NCBI GenBank assembly: GCA_019828595.1
Contig: JAHQRK010000008.1
Span: 1,240,001-1,304,000, forward strand
Direction of reading: 5' to 3'
Length of the DNA stretch: 64,000 nucleotides
Source of the DNA: Aphanomyces cochlioides
Lineage: Eukaryota > Oomycota > Saprolegniomycetes > Saprolegniales > Verrucalvaceae
The translations under genes were made by a program, and so were the position numbers. Positions 21,091-32,738 of the stretch are shown here, one piece after another (position 1 is the first letter of the stretch; each line of letters opens with the position of its first letter). The notes under the pieces were generated by a model that did not search any database, was not told where the DNA came from, and saw nothing but the letters and a program-made list of their open reading frames with translations.

Positions 21091-23385
21091 TCAAGGAGAC
21101 ACAGTTAAGTGATCAAGCTCGTGGTCGCAGTAGATTATTCTCTCGTTGTCTGGGACTTGATATTCGTCGCAATAGGCTTGGTACTTTGAAAAATGATTTT
21201 CGTAGTCGCTCCAGTTCAAATTGTTTGCCAAGATTTTCAATCGCTCTTCTTGCAAGTACCTCGCCATAGGCTTCGTGGATACAATGGCGTCAGCTCCATG
21301 GTTGCAAAACGATGCAGGTTTGTTCAGAGTTAGACAAGCGCCACAATAGCGTAGCGATAGGAATGGACACTTGGAGCATTCAAAGAGCAGTCCTGTGATA
21401 TCGACATGGCATCCATGACATTGTGTATCCTTCCACGAGTCTTGGTTGCAATTGGCCTCAACCAACTCGTTTTCAAACGCGTCGATCTCCTCAAGTCGGT
21501 CAAAGCAGCCAGTTTTCATCTTGAGAATAAACATGGGAGGCAATGCTCGCGTATAATGTGCATTTGTCCGGCTGTAGATTGTCGCCATCAATGCAAGCCC
21601 TTCCTTGTAATTATTCAATGCGCGTTCGTAGTCTTGTGTACACAAGTACAATTGCCCGAGGTTCCTCAAGCCTACGACAGAGAAGCAGTTAAAAATAAGG
21701 ATAAAGACATGCGACGTACACACTGCTTTGGCCAAGTCGTCTGTCTGAATCCGCTTCAAGCAGTCGAGAAGTATTCGCTCCGCCTCGACGTACTTGCCAA
21801 GGAGGCGATACGTATTGCCCAAGTTTGCCAGGATGACTAGGGCCAGCATGTGGTCAGGACCTAGCGTTCGTTGATAGACATTGCTGGCAGCTTGAATGTG
21901 AGGAAGGGCCGATGCAAAGTTCCCTAGCATGAGGTAAAGGATGCCAAGGTTGTTTTGCATTCGACTTGTCTGTGGATGGTCGTCACCCTCAACTCGTTTC
22001 TGGATGGTAAAGCACCGAAGAGTCCATTCCAGCGACTCTTTGAGTTTGCTTTGGTTGGCAAACTCGATGCTGATTTCCGTCATCGTGTTTCGAGTTGCCT
22101 GGTGTTCTTCTCCCAAGAGCTTGCTCCGGCCTTCAAAGCACTCGATCAAAAGCTGCATAGCTTCGTCGTGTTTCCCAAGTCGCGAGTAGACACTTCCGAG
22201 ACTGTTCATTGTTCCAAGAGTCTGCTCGTGGTCCTTTGAGTAGTGTCGAATCGTATACTTGAGCACTTCTTCAAACATGGCCATTGCTTCCTCGAGCGCA
22301 GTGCCTTCTTCTAATTTGGTCGAAGCCACGTCTGCAAGAGCATTCCATGCCTCGGGGGAATCAACCCCCACTTCACGGAGGTAGATGTTGTGAACTGCAT
22401 AAAAGATGTCAACTGCGTCGCCGTATTGGCCTTTTCCGCGCAACAAACCACCTTTGACCAACAGCCACGCCGCTCGCGAGATTTCATCGTACGATTCCTC
22501 AATTTGCTGGCTCACAGTCCGAAGCATCCACTTTTCAAGCACCTCAAAGACCATGCGATCCAATTTCACAAAGCCAACTTCGTCACGAATGAGCTGGAAA
22601 ATGTTGTCGCGATCGGATGGAATGGTCGTCTCGGACTTTTCACTCTGGATTGTCGACAACATCTTGAAGAATGCGCCGTCGTCTTGAATATCTTGAAGGA
22701 ACGATGCTTTCTGGGACCGACCCATCGCAATTTCAAAGCGGGCATTCTCCACCACCGACGCATACACTTCAAACACACACCACGTTCGTCTGAGGGTTGT
22801 TGGATTGTTCCATGGACTCATGACCATCACGACATTGCCGACAGACCGTAACGAGGACCGGAAAATGCCAAACCAGTGGTCAAAGTCGTACACTTGGTCT
22901 TGGATTTCATGTTGGTTGTTGCAAAATGTACAAAACCACACGGCGACTGAATCATCGAGGCCATTCTCTTGAAAGAAATCGTCCAAGGCATCGACCACAT
23001 CCAAGTAGAGATACGACCAGGCATGGCTGACAAACCACGTCGCTGGCTTGGCGTACAAATAACCATCCGGCTGTTGGCGAACATGCTCGACGAGGGACAA
23101 CTTGGACGATGCAGTGTACGGTAACAAGAATCGAGCACACACAGCTCCAGTAGTTAATCCTTCAAATGCATGTCGACCACCGTGGATCTCAATGAAGCGC
23201 TTGAAGAAACCAAGCGCCAACCCGAGTGGCTGGGACTTTGTGACACCTTTACTGAGCTCTTGCATGTGTTCCCCCTCGTCGCCAAATTGTAAATGACGTG
23301 GATAGAGCATGTACTGTTGACACAGCAACACATGGCTGGTGTAACTTCTTTGAGCCCAACCACTCGCCATTGAAATGTCTTCCAT
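21091..23385 (-). CDS. TIR-like/TPR/zinc-motif protein A (intact)
   Basis: Coding from the ATG at 23385 (MEDISMASGW) to the TGA at 21091, with one 48-nt GT-AG intron (21672-21719), giving 748 residues. Residues about 110-225 look TIR-like: a beta-strand with FVSHAWSY (118-125), an acidic patch, AVWFCTFCNNQHE (148-160), VVMVMSPWNNP, and TWCVFEVYAS with a glutamate at about 206, the place of the catalytic Glu in TIR NADases. Residues about 300-600 hold kinesin-light-chain-like TPRs (EEHQATRNTMTEISIEFANQ, HPQTSRMQNNLGILYLMLGN). Residues about 650-700 have a zinc-binding pattern (CHGC, CSKCP, YCGAC, FCNHG) like a ZZ finger. No signal peptide is seen. It is the intact member of the five-copy family. 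The TIR assignment and any enzymatic role are inference. Confidence 0.85.
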   Translation of the reverse strand: MEDISMASGWAQRSYTSHVLLCQQYMLYPRHLQFGDEGEHMQELSKGVTKSQPLGLALGFFKRFIEIHGGRHAFEGLTTGAVCARFLLPYTASSKLSLVEHVRQQPDGYLYAKPATWFVSHAWSYLYLDVVDALDDFFQENGLDDSVAVWFCTFCNNQHEIQDQVYDFDHWFGIFRSSLRSVGNVVMVMSPWNNPTTLRRTWCVFEVYASVVENARFEIAMGRSQKASFLQDIQDDGAFFKMLSTIQSEKSETTIPSDRDNIFQLIRDEVGFVKLDRMVFEVLEKWMLRTVSQQIEESYDEISRAAWLLVKGGLLRGKGQYGDAVDIFYAVHNIYLREVGVDSPEAWNALADVASTKLEEGTALEEAMAMFEEVLKYTIRHYSKDHEQTLGTMNSLGSVYSRLGKHDEAMQLLIECFEGRSKLLGEEHQATRNTMTEISIEFANQSKLKESLEWTLRCFTIQKRVEGDDHPQTSRMQNNLGILYLMLGNFASALPHIQAASNVYQRTLGPDHMLALVILANLGNTYRLLGKYVEAERILLDCLKRIQTDDLAKAVCTSHVFILIFNCFSVVGLRNLGQLYLCTQDYERALNNYKEGLALMATIYSRTNAHYTRALPPMFILKMKTGCFDRLEEIDAFENELVEANCNQDSWKDTQCHGCHVDITGLLFECSKCPFLSLRYCGACLTLNKPASFCNHGADAIVSTKPMARYLQEERLKILANNLNWSDYENHFSKYQAYCDEYQVPDNERIIYCDHELDHLTVSP

Positions 23386-23639
23386 CTCGAAAGAAAGACG
23401 ATACAACTTCAAATGTTTAGATGCAGACTCCGACTTCCCAATGGCTTCGAAGCACTACGCTACTACGTCCTATGACCGTCCGAATCGACAAATGCGATAA
23501 AAGTTTCCTAAAGAGTCCAAAATACCGTTGCGATAAAGAGGATGCAATTACATACATATGTATCACATACATAATATGTATGTGGTGAAACGCTACGTTC
23601 CCATATTGTCGAGGGCTTGGTAGCGGGCGGACGTCCAAT

Positions 23640-24120
23640 CGTAATCCAATCTTCGTTTGGATCTCAAATCATCGCCAAAACCAAAACGAACAACAACTTG
23701 TCACCTCCTCTTGCCCTCGAACGAAAACTGGGTGTTTCGAACAACTGGAGGAAATCGATGCGTTTGAGAAAGAACTCATTGAAACCGAGTGTTACCAAGA
23801 CTCTTGGAAGAATTTTCAATGCCATGGTTGTCGTGGCGAGATCCGAGGCTTGGTCTATGAGTGCTCCAAATGTCCTATCCAATCTTTGCGGTATTGCCGC
23901 GTTTGTATTGATGTGAACAAACCAGAGTCGTTTTGCAATCATGGAATGGACGCGATTATGACCACAAAGCCCATGGCGAGGTACATCCAAGAAGAACGGC
24001 TAAAAATCTTGGCCATGGACGCCACCTGGAGTGAATACGACCACTATTTTCTCAAATACGAAGCATATTGCGACGAAAATATGGCCCCACTCGGCGAACG
24101 ATTGTCCAAGGACATGTCGA
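23640..24120 (+). pseudogene. inverted C-terminal fragment of TIR-like/TPR gene B
   Basis: On the plus strand this encodes the C-terminal module of the family: LEEIDAFEKELIETECYQDS, then CHGC, ECSKCP, YCRVC, FCNHG and MARYIQEERLKILAMD. It is in the opposite orientation to both neighbouring members. To its right, at about 24120-24215, the preceding TPR segment (NLGLLYLCKHDYE) is on the minus strand. The fragment is therefore best explained as a roughly 480-bp inversion of the 3' end of gene B. Confidence 0.75.
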
Positions 24121-26003
24121 CGAGAGTGCAAGGCCTTCCTAGTAGTAAGTCAATGCCACTTCATAATCGTGCTTGCACAGATACAGCAAACCAAGGTTTC
24201 GCACGCCTGGAAAACGATTGAGAATTGAATAAGGGGTCAAGGACGAAACCTACAAACTGCTTTTGCTAAGGCATCCGACTGAATTTTCTGAAGGCAATCG
24301 AGGAGTATTCGTTCCGACTCGGCAAAATTGCCGACAAGCCTGAATGTGTTACCCAGATTTGCTTGACGAGCTGACGATGTTTTCCCAAGCATGAGGTAGA
24401 TAATGCCAACGTTGTTTTGCATGCGACTTGTCTCTGGATGGTCTTCGCCTAATACTCGTTTTGGGATAGTAAAGCAGCGGAGACTCCAATCCAGCGCCTC
24501 TTCCAGTTTGTTTTGGTTGATAAAGACAATGCTGAGTTCAGTCATTGTATTTCGCGTCGACAAGTGCTCTTCACCAAATATTGTGTCTCTAGAAAAAAAC
24601 TGGAATCTTGCAAAGAAAATATCGACGCAGCCATTTTGACGCAAAAATGACACAATACAAACTTCAAATGAAATGAAATTGAATGCTTCGAACATGTTTT
24701 CAAACATTTAAAACGTTTGAAATTACACTATTTACCGTTCATGATAGAGAAAATGCTTGCGTAAACCTTAAATAGTGTATGCGTCAATTAATTGAAACAT
24801 TTTCGAAACATCTCAAAACTCCAGTTTTGGACCCAAACGACAATAGTTGACGGCGTTTTTCATAGCATTCCATCAAGAGCGGCATCGCAACGTCATATTT
24901 GCCCTGTCTTGAATATATATTCCCAAGACTATCCATAGCTGATAAGGTGTCTTTGTGGTCTTTTGACAGGAGTCGAATTTGATGACCAAGCGCTTCTTCC
25001 GACATGGTCGCGACTTCGTCAAGTGCACCACCTCGCTCCAACATCGCAGCTGCCGTATCAGCCAGGGCTTTCCAAGCATCAGGACAGTCAGCACCCTTTT
25101 CACGGATATAGATATCATGAGCGCTTCGAAACACAATAGCAGCATCAGCGTAGTCGCTCTTCATGCGCAATAACGTCCCTTTCACCATCAGCCAAGGAGC
25201 TCTTGACACAATATTTACTGCTTGCTCAATCTGCTGGTCCACAGTTCGAAGCATCCACTTTTCAAGCACCTCAAAGACCATGCGATCCAATTTCACAAAG
25301 CCAACTTCGTCACGAATGAGCTGGAAAATGTTGTCGCGATCGGATGGAATGGTCGTCTCGGACTTTTCACTCTGGATTGTCGACAACATCTTGAAGAATG
25401 CGCCATCGTCTTGAATATCTTGAAGGAACGATGCTTTCTGGGACCGACCCATCGCAATTTCAAAGCGGGCATTCTCCACCACCGACGCATACACTTCAAA
25501 CACACACCACGTTCGTCTGAGGGTTGTTGGATTGTTCCATGGACTCATGACCACCACGACATTGCCGACAGACCGTAACGAGGACCGGAAGATACCAAAC
25601 CAGTGGTCAAAGTCGTACACTTGGTCTTGGATTTCATGCTGGTTGTTGCAAAACGTACAAAACCACACGGCGACTGAATCATCAAGGCCATTCTCTTGAA
25701 AGAAATCGTCCAAGGCATCGACCACATCCAAGTAGAGATACGACCAGGCATGGCTGACAAACCACGTCGCTGGCTTGGCGTACAAATAACCATCCGGCTG
25801 TTGGCGAACATGCTCGACGAGGGACAACTTGGACGATGCAGTGTACGGTAACAAGAATCGAGCACACACAGCTCCAGTAGTTAATCCTTCAAATGCATGT
25901 CGACCACCGTGGATCTCAATGAAGCCTTGAAGAAACCAAGCGTCAACCCGAGAGGCGCAGAGGTTTCTTCGATTGTTGAGTACTCTGCCGCCATGTTTTT
26001 CAT
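24121..26003 (-). pseudogene. TIR-like/TPR protein B (rearranged pseudogene)
   Basis: It starts at the ATG at 26003 (MKNMAAEYSTIEET). A one-base deletion near 25925 shifts the frame within FFKRFIEIHGG. The TIR-like block (SHAW, CTFCNNQH, TWCVFE) is nearly identical to gene A. The TPR part is interrupted by about 250 bp of unrelated DNA (24597-24846), then resumes (HLSTRNTMTELSIVFINQ; DHPETSRMQNNVGIIYLMLG). It has a deletion of about 23 residues relative to A and ends at an inversion breakpoint near 24120. It is clearly non-functional as one protein. The N-terminal TIR-like part could still be expressed from a downstream start. Confidence 0.8.
24597..24846. mobile_element. 250-bp insertion in TPR gene B
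   Basis: This segment separates codons that are adjacent in gene A (YEKRRQLL and GEEH). Its ends share short inverted similarity (AAAAAACTGGAATC near 24604 and ACTCCAGTTTT near 24825), and it is AT-rich without a coding frame. It could be a small MITE, but no target duplication was confirmed. Confidence 0.4.
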
Positions 26004-28395
26004 CCAAGACGAACTGACCTTGTTGCGCGGTTGTATGTTGCTATTTTCTTTTATAATGTATATCCTATGAAACTCAATATTTTGGAATGAGCAAAATATA
26101 GAAAGTACCTTCGAAACCAAATATTCCCACCCAGCGAGACCTCCTTGAATGCCCGCTGTCCTTCTGGGAATACGCAGTCTCAACGATGCGGTCATCTCAT
26201 GGGAGGCCTTAGACGCGCTAAAAAGAGCTGCAAGCTGCTTGAGATTGCACCCTTAATATATGAGAGAATTTCCAGACGAACTACATTATATAACTCTGCT
26301 GCCACATGAATGAGGCTGGACACACGACACCAACGCAAGGACTCTTTTAGCGAGGCAGACATCTTACTGGAATGGCAGACGTCCCCTGCATTCCTGGTGA
26401 TAAGTGAGTCGTTGACTGCAGTCTTTGAGAATCCCATTCGTGGCTGTGCAACCACGCTTTTGCCTTTCTCCCTGCGCTTTCGATGCCAACGATGATCCAC
26501 CATTGCTTTGCTCATAAATGCGCTATAACTATCACCCCTGCGTCTTCGTGAGCGACCTCGAGACTGTCCCCTGACAAACCCTGCAAGTCCAAACAACGAA
26601 CAGGGCTTTATCCAATTCAGAGCAGATGTCATGAGGAAACAGCTGAAGCGACTAGCAATCATTTCTTCCTTCATGCCATCCGCATGCTCAAAGTTGTGTT
26701 CTCTCCATTTTGGCAAACGACACCACATCCATTCGTTCTTGCCGTCAAGTTGCATTTTGGTGCGTACCTGGATGACCATGGAGGCCCTTTTTATGCATCG
26801 CGGGGTGCACATGCTGCATCAGGTTGTCCGATGCTATTGTCATCTTCATCCCGCCCATGCCTCTTCATGGACAAATCCATTTCTTGCAGCAACAACATTG
26901 ACCCCTCTCGTTCTCGGAAGAGCGGCCATGTCCTCTCTCTGGGCGCCACTCGTTGAAAATCCAGTTGCCATAGACATGCACGGTGAACGAGACATGGCAA
27001 TCTTGGCGTCACAGAGTTGGTCAGTCTCAAAGACTCGAGATTGACAACGTCGCAATTGTCGGATCAAGAAGTATCAATGAGGGAAAAAAGCTTGACGAGG
27101 CCAGTGTGTCGAGCGGCTTTTTCTTCCGACGTCCCGCAGTGGTCTGTGGACAACTCTGACGTCGTCGGGTGAATCTCATTGAGTGCTCTCGAATGATATT
27201 ACTCATCCTTCCTATCGCCATGGGATAAGCAAAGTCCACGATACGACTCGCGCCAAAGCTGAGAGATCCGTAGATCCATCGCAGTGGAGAACGCATTGGA
27301 GCACCTATAAGCCAGCGTCTGTTTGGTGTTTGTCCATCGTAGAGGCTGCGATTTCGAGTGGAGAAAGGGCTCGCTCTGCTTCCATCGCCACCTGGTAGTG
27401 TGGTATTCGTTATCAATTGTTCAGTTCACCTCTTCACCTTTTCCAAAGAGACGGCCAACATGGCTGCTGGAGTAACAACTTTGAAATCCATTGCAAACAC
27501 CGTCTCGTGACGCGGGCTTTGTGCATTTCCCCGTGCAATTCATGGGCAAGCGTGTTCTTGATTGTTTTTCTCTGTCTACCGTACTTCCAACAGATCAGTT
27601 TCGTCTTGAAGGGGCTCGGGATGCCAACTCAGGTTGGACTGGACCATCTCCCACTTCATGCTAGTCACCAGATGTCGCTCGTCATCTTGTTACGATCCCC
27701 AAGCGCAATGCGTGTGATATTTTGCGTGAGAGCGGCCAACAAGGGTGTGGTGTTATCGCGGCGGCTGGCGAGCTTGCTGGTCGCAACTCTCGAGTGGATG
27801 TCGAGAACGAACAACGCGCGCCGGACGAGTGCGTTTGCGTCAACTGGATTTCAAGCTTTTGATGACACCACAACCAAGAACGCGGTCCAGACGACTGTCT
27901 TCGTGTCGATTGTAGCTTGCTCCCCCTCATCTGGGATCTTGTCCAAAGGTTCAATGGGATTGTCCAACGACCGACTGGGTCGAAGACGGAGCTCCTTCCC
28001 AAGCGACGGCGAGAGAGGATGGGGCAGCGCCAACGACTCAACTCTTCGTGCAAACACACACCCACGTGTTCCCACCACGGCCACATCCACCAAAGGACAT
28101 CTGTACAGTGCACCTGGCATGAAGATCCAGCTCGGCCACTTCGGCAGTGCGACACGCTCATACATTCGTAGAGAGAGAGCCCGCATACACGTGCGCCAGG
28201 TCAACAAAGTGCCACGACGCCCACTCTACTAGCGCGACGGTGGCAGTAGCACGCACGTGTTTACTAGGCGCCGCCATACAATCGTCGAATGATGCTAGGT
28301 CTAGTAGGGAAAAAAAGGCCACCTCGCGTCTCCTCTCGTTGGCGTCACCTTGCCCCACGCTGGCGCCACAGACTCCTCATTGTTCAAAATCACAA
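26004..28395. other. gene-poor stretch with weak, unassigned coding signals
   Basis: Higher-GC DNA with overlapping open frames on both strands. The best candidates are on the minus strand: about 28180-27850 (PDEGEQATIDTKTVVWTAFL), continuing past one TGA into NALVRRALFVLDIHSRVAT to about 27700, and about 27340-27170 (WIYGSLSFGASRIVDFAYPM). I could not join them into a convincing spliced gene or recognise a family. A decayed minus-strand gene is the likeliest reading. Confidence 0.3.
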
Positions 28396-29427
28396 ATGCA
28401 GGTCGAGCCATATTACTATCAAAGTATCGCTCCCCACCAGCAAGCTCACTCGACCATGTACAGCCAACAGCCACCACCAACACATCATGCGCAACAACAC
28501 CACTGCCGAGGCTATACTCCCAACAGAGGCAGCGGCGGGTACGACAACGAGGTGGCGCTCCCGCCACTCCAATCCACGTTTTCAGCCTATGCCAACCAAA
28601 CCACAGAGCCTCCGATCGACACACGCTATGCCACGACGACGACCGCTGCCATGAACCCACAGCCGTACTATCAACCACCGACACAAGCGCCAACGCACCA
28701 GCTTCACCAGGCACCACCACAGCCGCCGCAGTACCAACAACCACACTACGACCCATATCCACACGCGTCGTACAACTACCAGTACAACAACAATGTTCAC
28801 ATGGACCGCAACAAGCAATTGGACCCTGCCTTGCTCGAAGAAGCTCTCAACGAATGCATGCCGTTCATCGAACCCATGATGGGTGTCCATGTGACGACCG
28901 CAGCGGTACCGGATCCGCGCCATGTTTCACCGCCAGCGACTTCGCAAACCATGCCTCGCTACGACACATATGACGCCAACGTCGCTGCGTACATGCAATC
29001 GCAGGTCCAGTCTGCCGACGCGGCGGTGTATTCGCCATCGAACGAAAGCCAGCGCAAAGGCGAGAAGAGCGGCGGCACGAGCACGCAGCGATTGTGCCGC
29101 GTCGCGGGATGCAACAAAGGCATTCGATCTCGAGGATTGTGCAAAGGCCACGGCGGTGGCCGTCGATGCCAAACGGCGGGCTGCAAAATCAGCGACCAAG
29201 GCGGTGGCCACTGCATTGCTCACGGCGGTGGTCGCCGCTGCTCCGTCAAGGATTGCACTCGCAGTGCCCAAGCGCGTGGCTTATGTAAATGCCACGGCGG
29301 TGGCCGTCCTTGCAAATATGCCGGTTGTACCAAGAACAGCCAACGCAGTGGCTATTGCATGGCGCATGGCAAACTCATGGCGACGACCGCGCCGCTCGTG
29401 AAAGCCGAGAACGTGACTGCGTTGTGA
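28396..29427 (+). CDS. WRKY19-like zinc-repeat protein
   Basis: 343 residues from the ATG at 28396 (MQVEPYYYQS). An open extension to 28147 exists but is less protein-like. Residues 1-230 are low-complexity, rich in Gln, Pro, Tyr and His, as in transcription factor activation regions. Residues 234-325 are four 24-residue repeats of the form C-x4-C-x9-C-x2-H-GGGRR (for example CRVAGCNKGIRSRGLCKGH), each a likely zinc ligand set. Such repeats are widespread in oomycetes and usually annotated as WRKY transcription factor 19-like, although no WRKYGQK motif is present here. A nuclear DNA-binding role is inferred. It is single-exon and stands alone. Confidence 0.85.
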   Translation: MQVEPYYYQSIAPHQQAHSTMYSQQPPPTHHAQQHHCRGYTPNRGSGGYDNEVALPPLQSTFSAYANQTTEPPIDTRYATTTTAAMNPQPYYQPPTQAPTHQLHQAPPQPPQYQQPHYDPYPHASYNYQYNNNVHMDRNKQLDPALLEEALNECMPFIEPMMGVHVTTAAVPDPRHVSPPATSQTMPRYDTYDANVAAYMQSQVQSADAAVYSPSNESQRKGEKSGGTSTQRLCRVAGCNKGIRSRGLCKGHGGGRRCQTAGCKISDQGGGHCIAHGGGRRCSVKDCTRSAQARGLCKCHGGGRPCKYAGCTKNSQRSGYCMAHGKLMATTAPLVKAENVTAL

Positions 29428-30535
29428 GAGGAGCGACGACATGCTTGTCTTTGCGTGTATGTGTGTGCGTACTATTTAACGATGTCAAACCCCGTGTCTT
29501 CTTGTTGTCCATCTATTCTCTTCAAAGAACGTGCGGCGCGGAGCATCGACGTGGAGGATGACAAAACGAAGAGGGAGTTGGATCGCCGCGAGTGGCGTAT
29601 GTCGAGCGTGGCATTCGACTGCGAGTCATCTCTTGGAGAGATTCAACTCTTCCAGTCTACATGTACTGCAGGGAGACGCAGCACCCACGTCGTTCCACAC
29701 ATGTCGAGGGAGCCAAGATAAGAACCATTCAACCTCCGCGACCTCCTACAGTACAATGAGCACTCCCACACTCGGTTCGATTCGTCAACCACCACCTACC
29801 TGAAATTTTTTGCTTCCATCGACGACGGATGCAACGGAACCCAGAAAGAAAATCAAGATGCATCCTGTGCACTTCAACGATCGTCGCTGTGGCCATCCAA
29901 TCCGTCGCAAAAGCGTCCGACGCTGGCAGGGCCAACGTGTCCAGCGCCGACCGCCGTCCCACTTGATGACAAGCCGAGGATTTGCTCGTCGACAGTTGGA
30001 GTTGTGAGTTGTCAAGAGAAAACGCGACGAAAGCAATCTGGTCGCCGACCGGATGTTGCCGCGAGATCAGCTCTACCTCTGGTCCTCTGTAGCGCACTGA
30101 CGTGCCAAACTCAAGAGTCCGTCATGGGTGCCTCCTTCGTTCGTGTGGACTGGACGTTTGCGGCGGCGTCTGACTGCGTGCATACAGTCCACTCCCGTCG
30201 ATGTGACTATTTCGTGATACAAGGCCGTCTACACGACATGGACACGTCCTAGCTACCGACGACACAAACACACGCACACTTGGGAGATCGGATGGCGGGA
30301 ACTCACCATCGGAACCATCCCCCGGCTCAATGGGAGCCTGCAAGTGGTCGTGCTGTGAAATTTGTTGACGAGCAGTAAACCCACAACCTTCCACGGGATC
30401 TTGCGACCTTCATGACATGGACAGCTCTGACCGTCGGTGGAACGATCCATTTGCAGTGGATCGACAGGAGGAGTTCTACACAATCCAAGTCTTTGCTAAT
30501 CGGTAGCAGTACGTCAATAAGTTTCAATTCCTACT
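29428..30535. other. intergenic, unassigned
   Basis: Open minus-strand frames (about 30097-29760, VGDQIAFVAFSLDNSQLQLS; and 30527-30330) look somewhat protein-like but are short, interrupted by stops and without a recognised family. The stretch ends at the left terminal repeat of the element at 30536. Confidence 0.3.
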
Positions 30536-31479
30536 AACGTAAAATGCCAATTTATGATCCATTTGCCAATTTATGATGCATTTGGTCTGACCAATCAAAC
30601 CCCTCTAAAACAAGGAGCTGATGATTTGATACGAATTTCCGGACCCCGTTTAATCGAATCACGCCGGCGGATCGATTCACCAATCGACGCCATTGGCTAA
30701 TAAATATTTTGGGTGATTGTGATTGGCTGAATAAAATTTAAGAAAAAGTACTCTTCCCATGAGAGAAAGTACTGCTCTAATTTTCATTCATCCAATCTAT
30801 TGGCGCGATTGGAGATTGATACAAAAAATCAATCCAAATTGGGAAATTTCTAGCGAATCCACAATATATCCCCAACAAAACTTATTCGTCATGATGTCGA
30901 TGTATTTATTACACTATTTACAAATATCTATATCTTGTAGAAAATAATAGTTTTCTCTACAGTGCACATACCCTAATCTCAAAAAAGCATGCATAAAACT
31001 ATAAATTAAACAAGTGTAAAAGTTTATCATAAATTGGTACTACAAAATATATCAATTGTGCTTGTAAATTCAACAATTTTCATGCTAAAAGCCCCTCATA
31101 TTGTGATAATTCTGTATTCTTGTGAAAGCTGAAAGTTTTCTCGTTCTTTTGGTGTATGAAACATCACACAGCATCAAAGACACACATTGGAAGCCTCCCA
31201 AAAATAGCATAAAACACACATTTGTGTTATATTTATGTTCGATTTGTGTACCAATTCTGTGTTCTGCATATGTTCGAGTTCAGTGTCGCAGCCACCCAAA
31301 AACACAGAGCAGCCACAAGACTGCGAGGGAGTGCGAGCGATGAGGAGTGCTCGTTGGTGGTGGCTTCAGCACAGGCAAACCGTGAAAACAGAAGAAAGGC
31401 AGTCCAGCCTGCAGCTCGCTTGCTTGTTGCGACTCCGCATGATGATTCGGACACGCAATAAGGTAAAGAAATACTGTAT

Positions 31480-32551
31480 TTTCTGCAACCTCACAAGTTT
31501 AAAGATTCAATCGACAGCGCTGGTGGACGGCTCCAAGATCCCCTGGCATACGATGTATGCTAGCAAGTGCAATGAGAGCTTCATTGCAACAACAAGCCTC
31601 GACTACGAATCCTTCGAGAAACTTTTAGTTGTATTCCCATCGAAATACATCGTAAAGTCTGGACCTGGTATAAATATTAAATATCAATGAATTCACAACT
31701 AACAGGAAAGTAGATCAGCGTGGGCGTCCCAGTCGATACTCGCATAAGCATGTTGTTCTTGCGTGCCTGCTGCACTCGTATGCTGCTCCAATTGAGCACA
31801 AAACTCTGAGTGAGTTGTTTGGAATTCCCCCTTCAACACTTTCTCGTGTACTTTCAAAGGCCGAGATAGCACTGAGTGCTGCACTTCGAGATATCCCAGA
31901 GGCAAGAATTCAATTCCCAAACCTTGAAACACAGCAATCATGGGCTGACTCATGTTGTTTTCGAGAGCACAATGCCCCGAGGGTTGCATTCTTTCTTGAT
32001 GGAAAGAATTACGATGTCCAAGAGCCTTCAAGTAGAGATATTCAAAACGCTTATTACAATGGTATGGACGGGGGTATTGATGTTTTAACTAATTACTAGG
32101 CTGGTTGCATTCGACATTCGTCACTGGGGTTTTACTCTACGGCGTTGATGGGACATTGGTTTGGGGCCAACACAACTTTCCTGGTTCGTGGAATGAGCCG
32201 TCCACTGCAGGAACTTCTACAGTCACCTGGAGTACTTGCACCGGAAGTCTGTGTTGCTGCAGACTCAGCGTTCCTGTGAGCAAAGAGAACTTTGGCCGCA
32301 TTGTCACGCCTCTCAAAAAGGGGGATTTAGAAAGAGCGTCGACAGATTGTCAAGATGCTATGATCGTAGTTAGCAATGCAATTACCTCGCTTCGTCAAGC
32401 TGCTGAATGGGGCATGGGATCTGCATCGAAAACTTATCGTGCCCTTTTGCTGCCTTTGCCGTACAAACCACAAATCAGGGCTCGTAGATTTTCAGTGATA
32501 TTTTGTCTCTACAATTATCGTGTGCGAAGCACGGATATTAGCCAAATCTGA
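31480..32551 (+). pseudogene. Harbinger-like DDE transposase remnant
   Basis: A first part (ALVDGSKIPWHTMYASK, EKLLVVFPSKYIVKSGPG) ends near 31670 at a likely short intron. The second begins near 31700 (RKVDQRGRPSRYSHKHVVLA) and runs into FGIPPSTLSRVLSKAEIAL. Catalytic candidates are Asp in AFFLDGKNYDVQEPSS, Asp in VAADSAF and Glu in LRQAAEWGMGSASK. A stop at 32097 and frameshifts near 32190-32280 interrupt the frame. It ends in VIFCLYNYRVRSTDISQI. It belongs to the DDE_Tnp_4-like superfamily by pattern and is inactive. Confidence 0.7.
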
Positions 32552-32738
32552 TCTGTATTTCAACAAACACAAGTTGTAGATTAGCTTTAATAGCTCTAAC
32601 TCTACTTTGAATCTGACGTGCCCATCAATTTCGACATAAATGCCATCATTAGCATGTCATGATTTTCCTCGCGTTTGCATGCTTCACGTTCATGTTCATT
32701 GCGTTCTAACTTTTCTTGACGACGAATTTCAGCAAATA

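Noticed and set aside
26192..26812. Possible histone-like basic protein on the minus strand
   Set aside because: The RSRGRSRRRRGDSYS stretch looks histone H2B-like at first, but the following residues do not fit the histone fold pattern in any frame.
28147..28395. Extended N-terminus of the WRKY19-like protein
   Set aside because: The extension is not low-complexity like the rest and overlaps other unassigned frames; the ATG at 28396 gives a typical start of such a protein.
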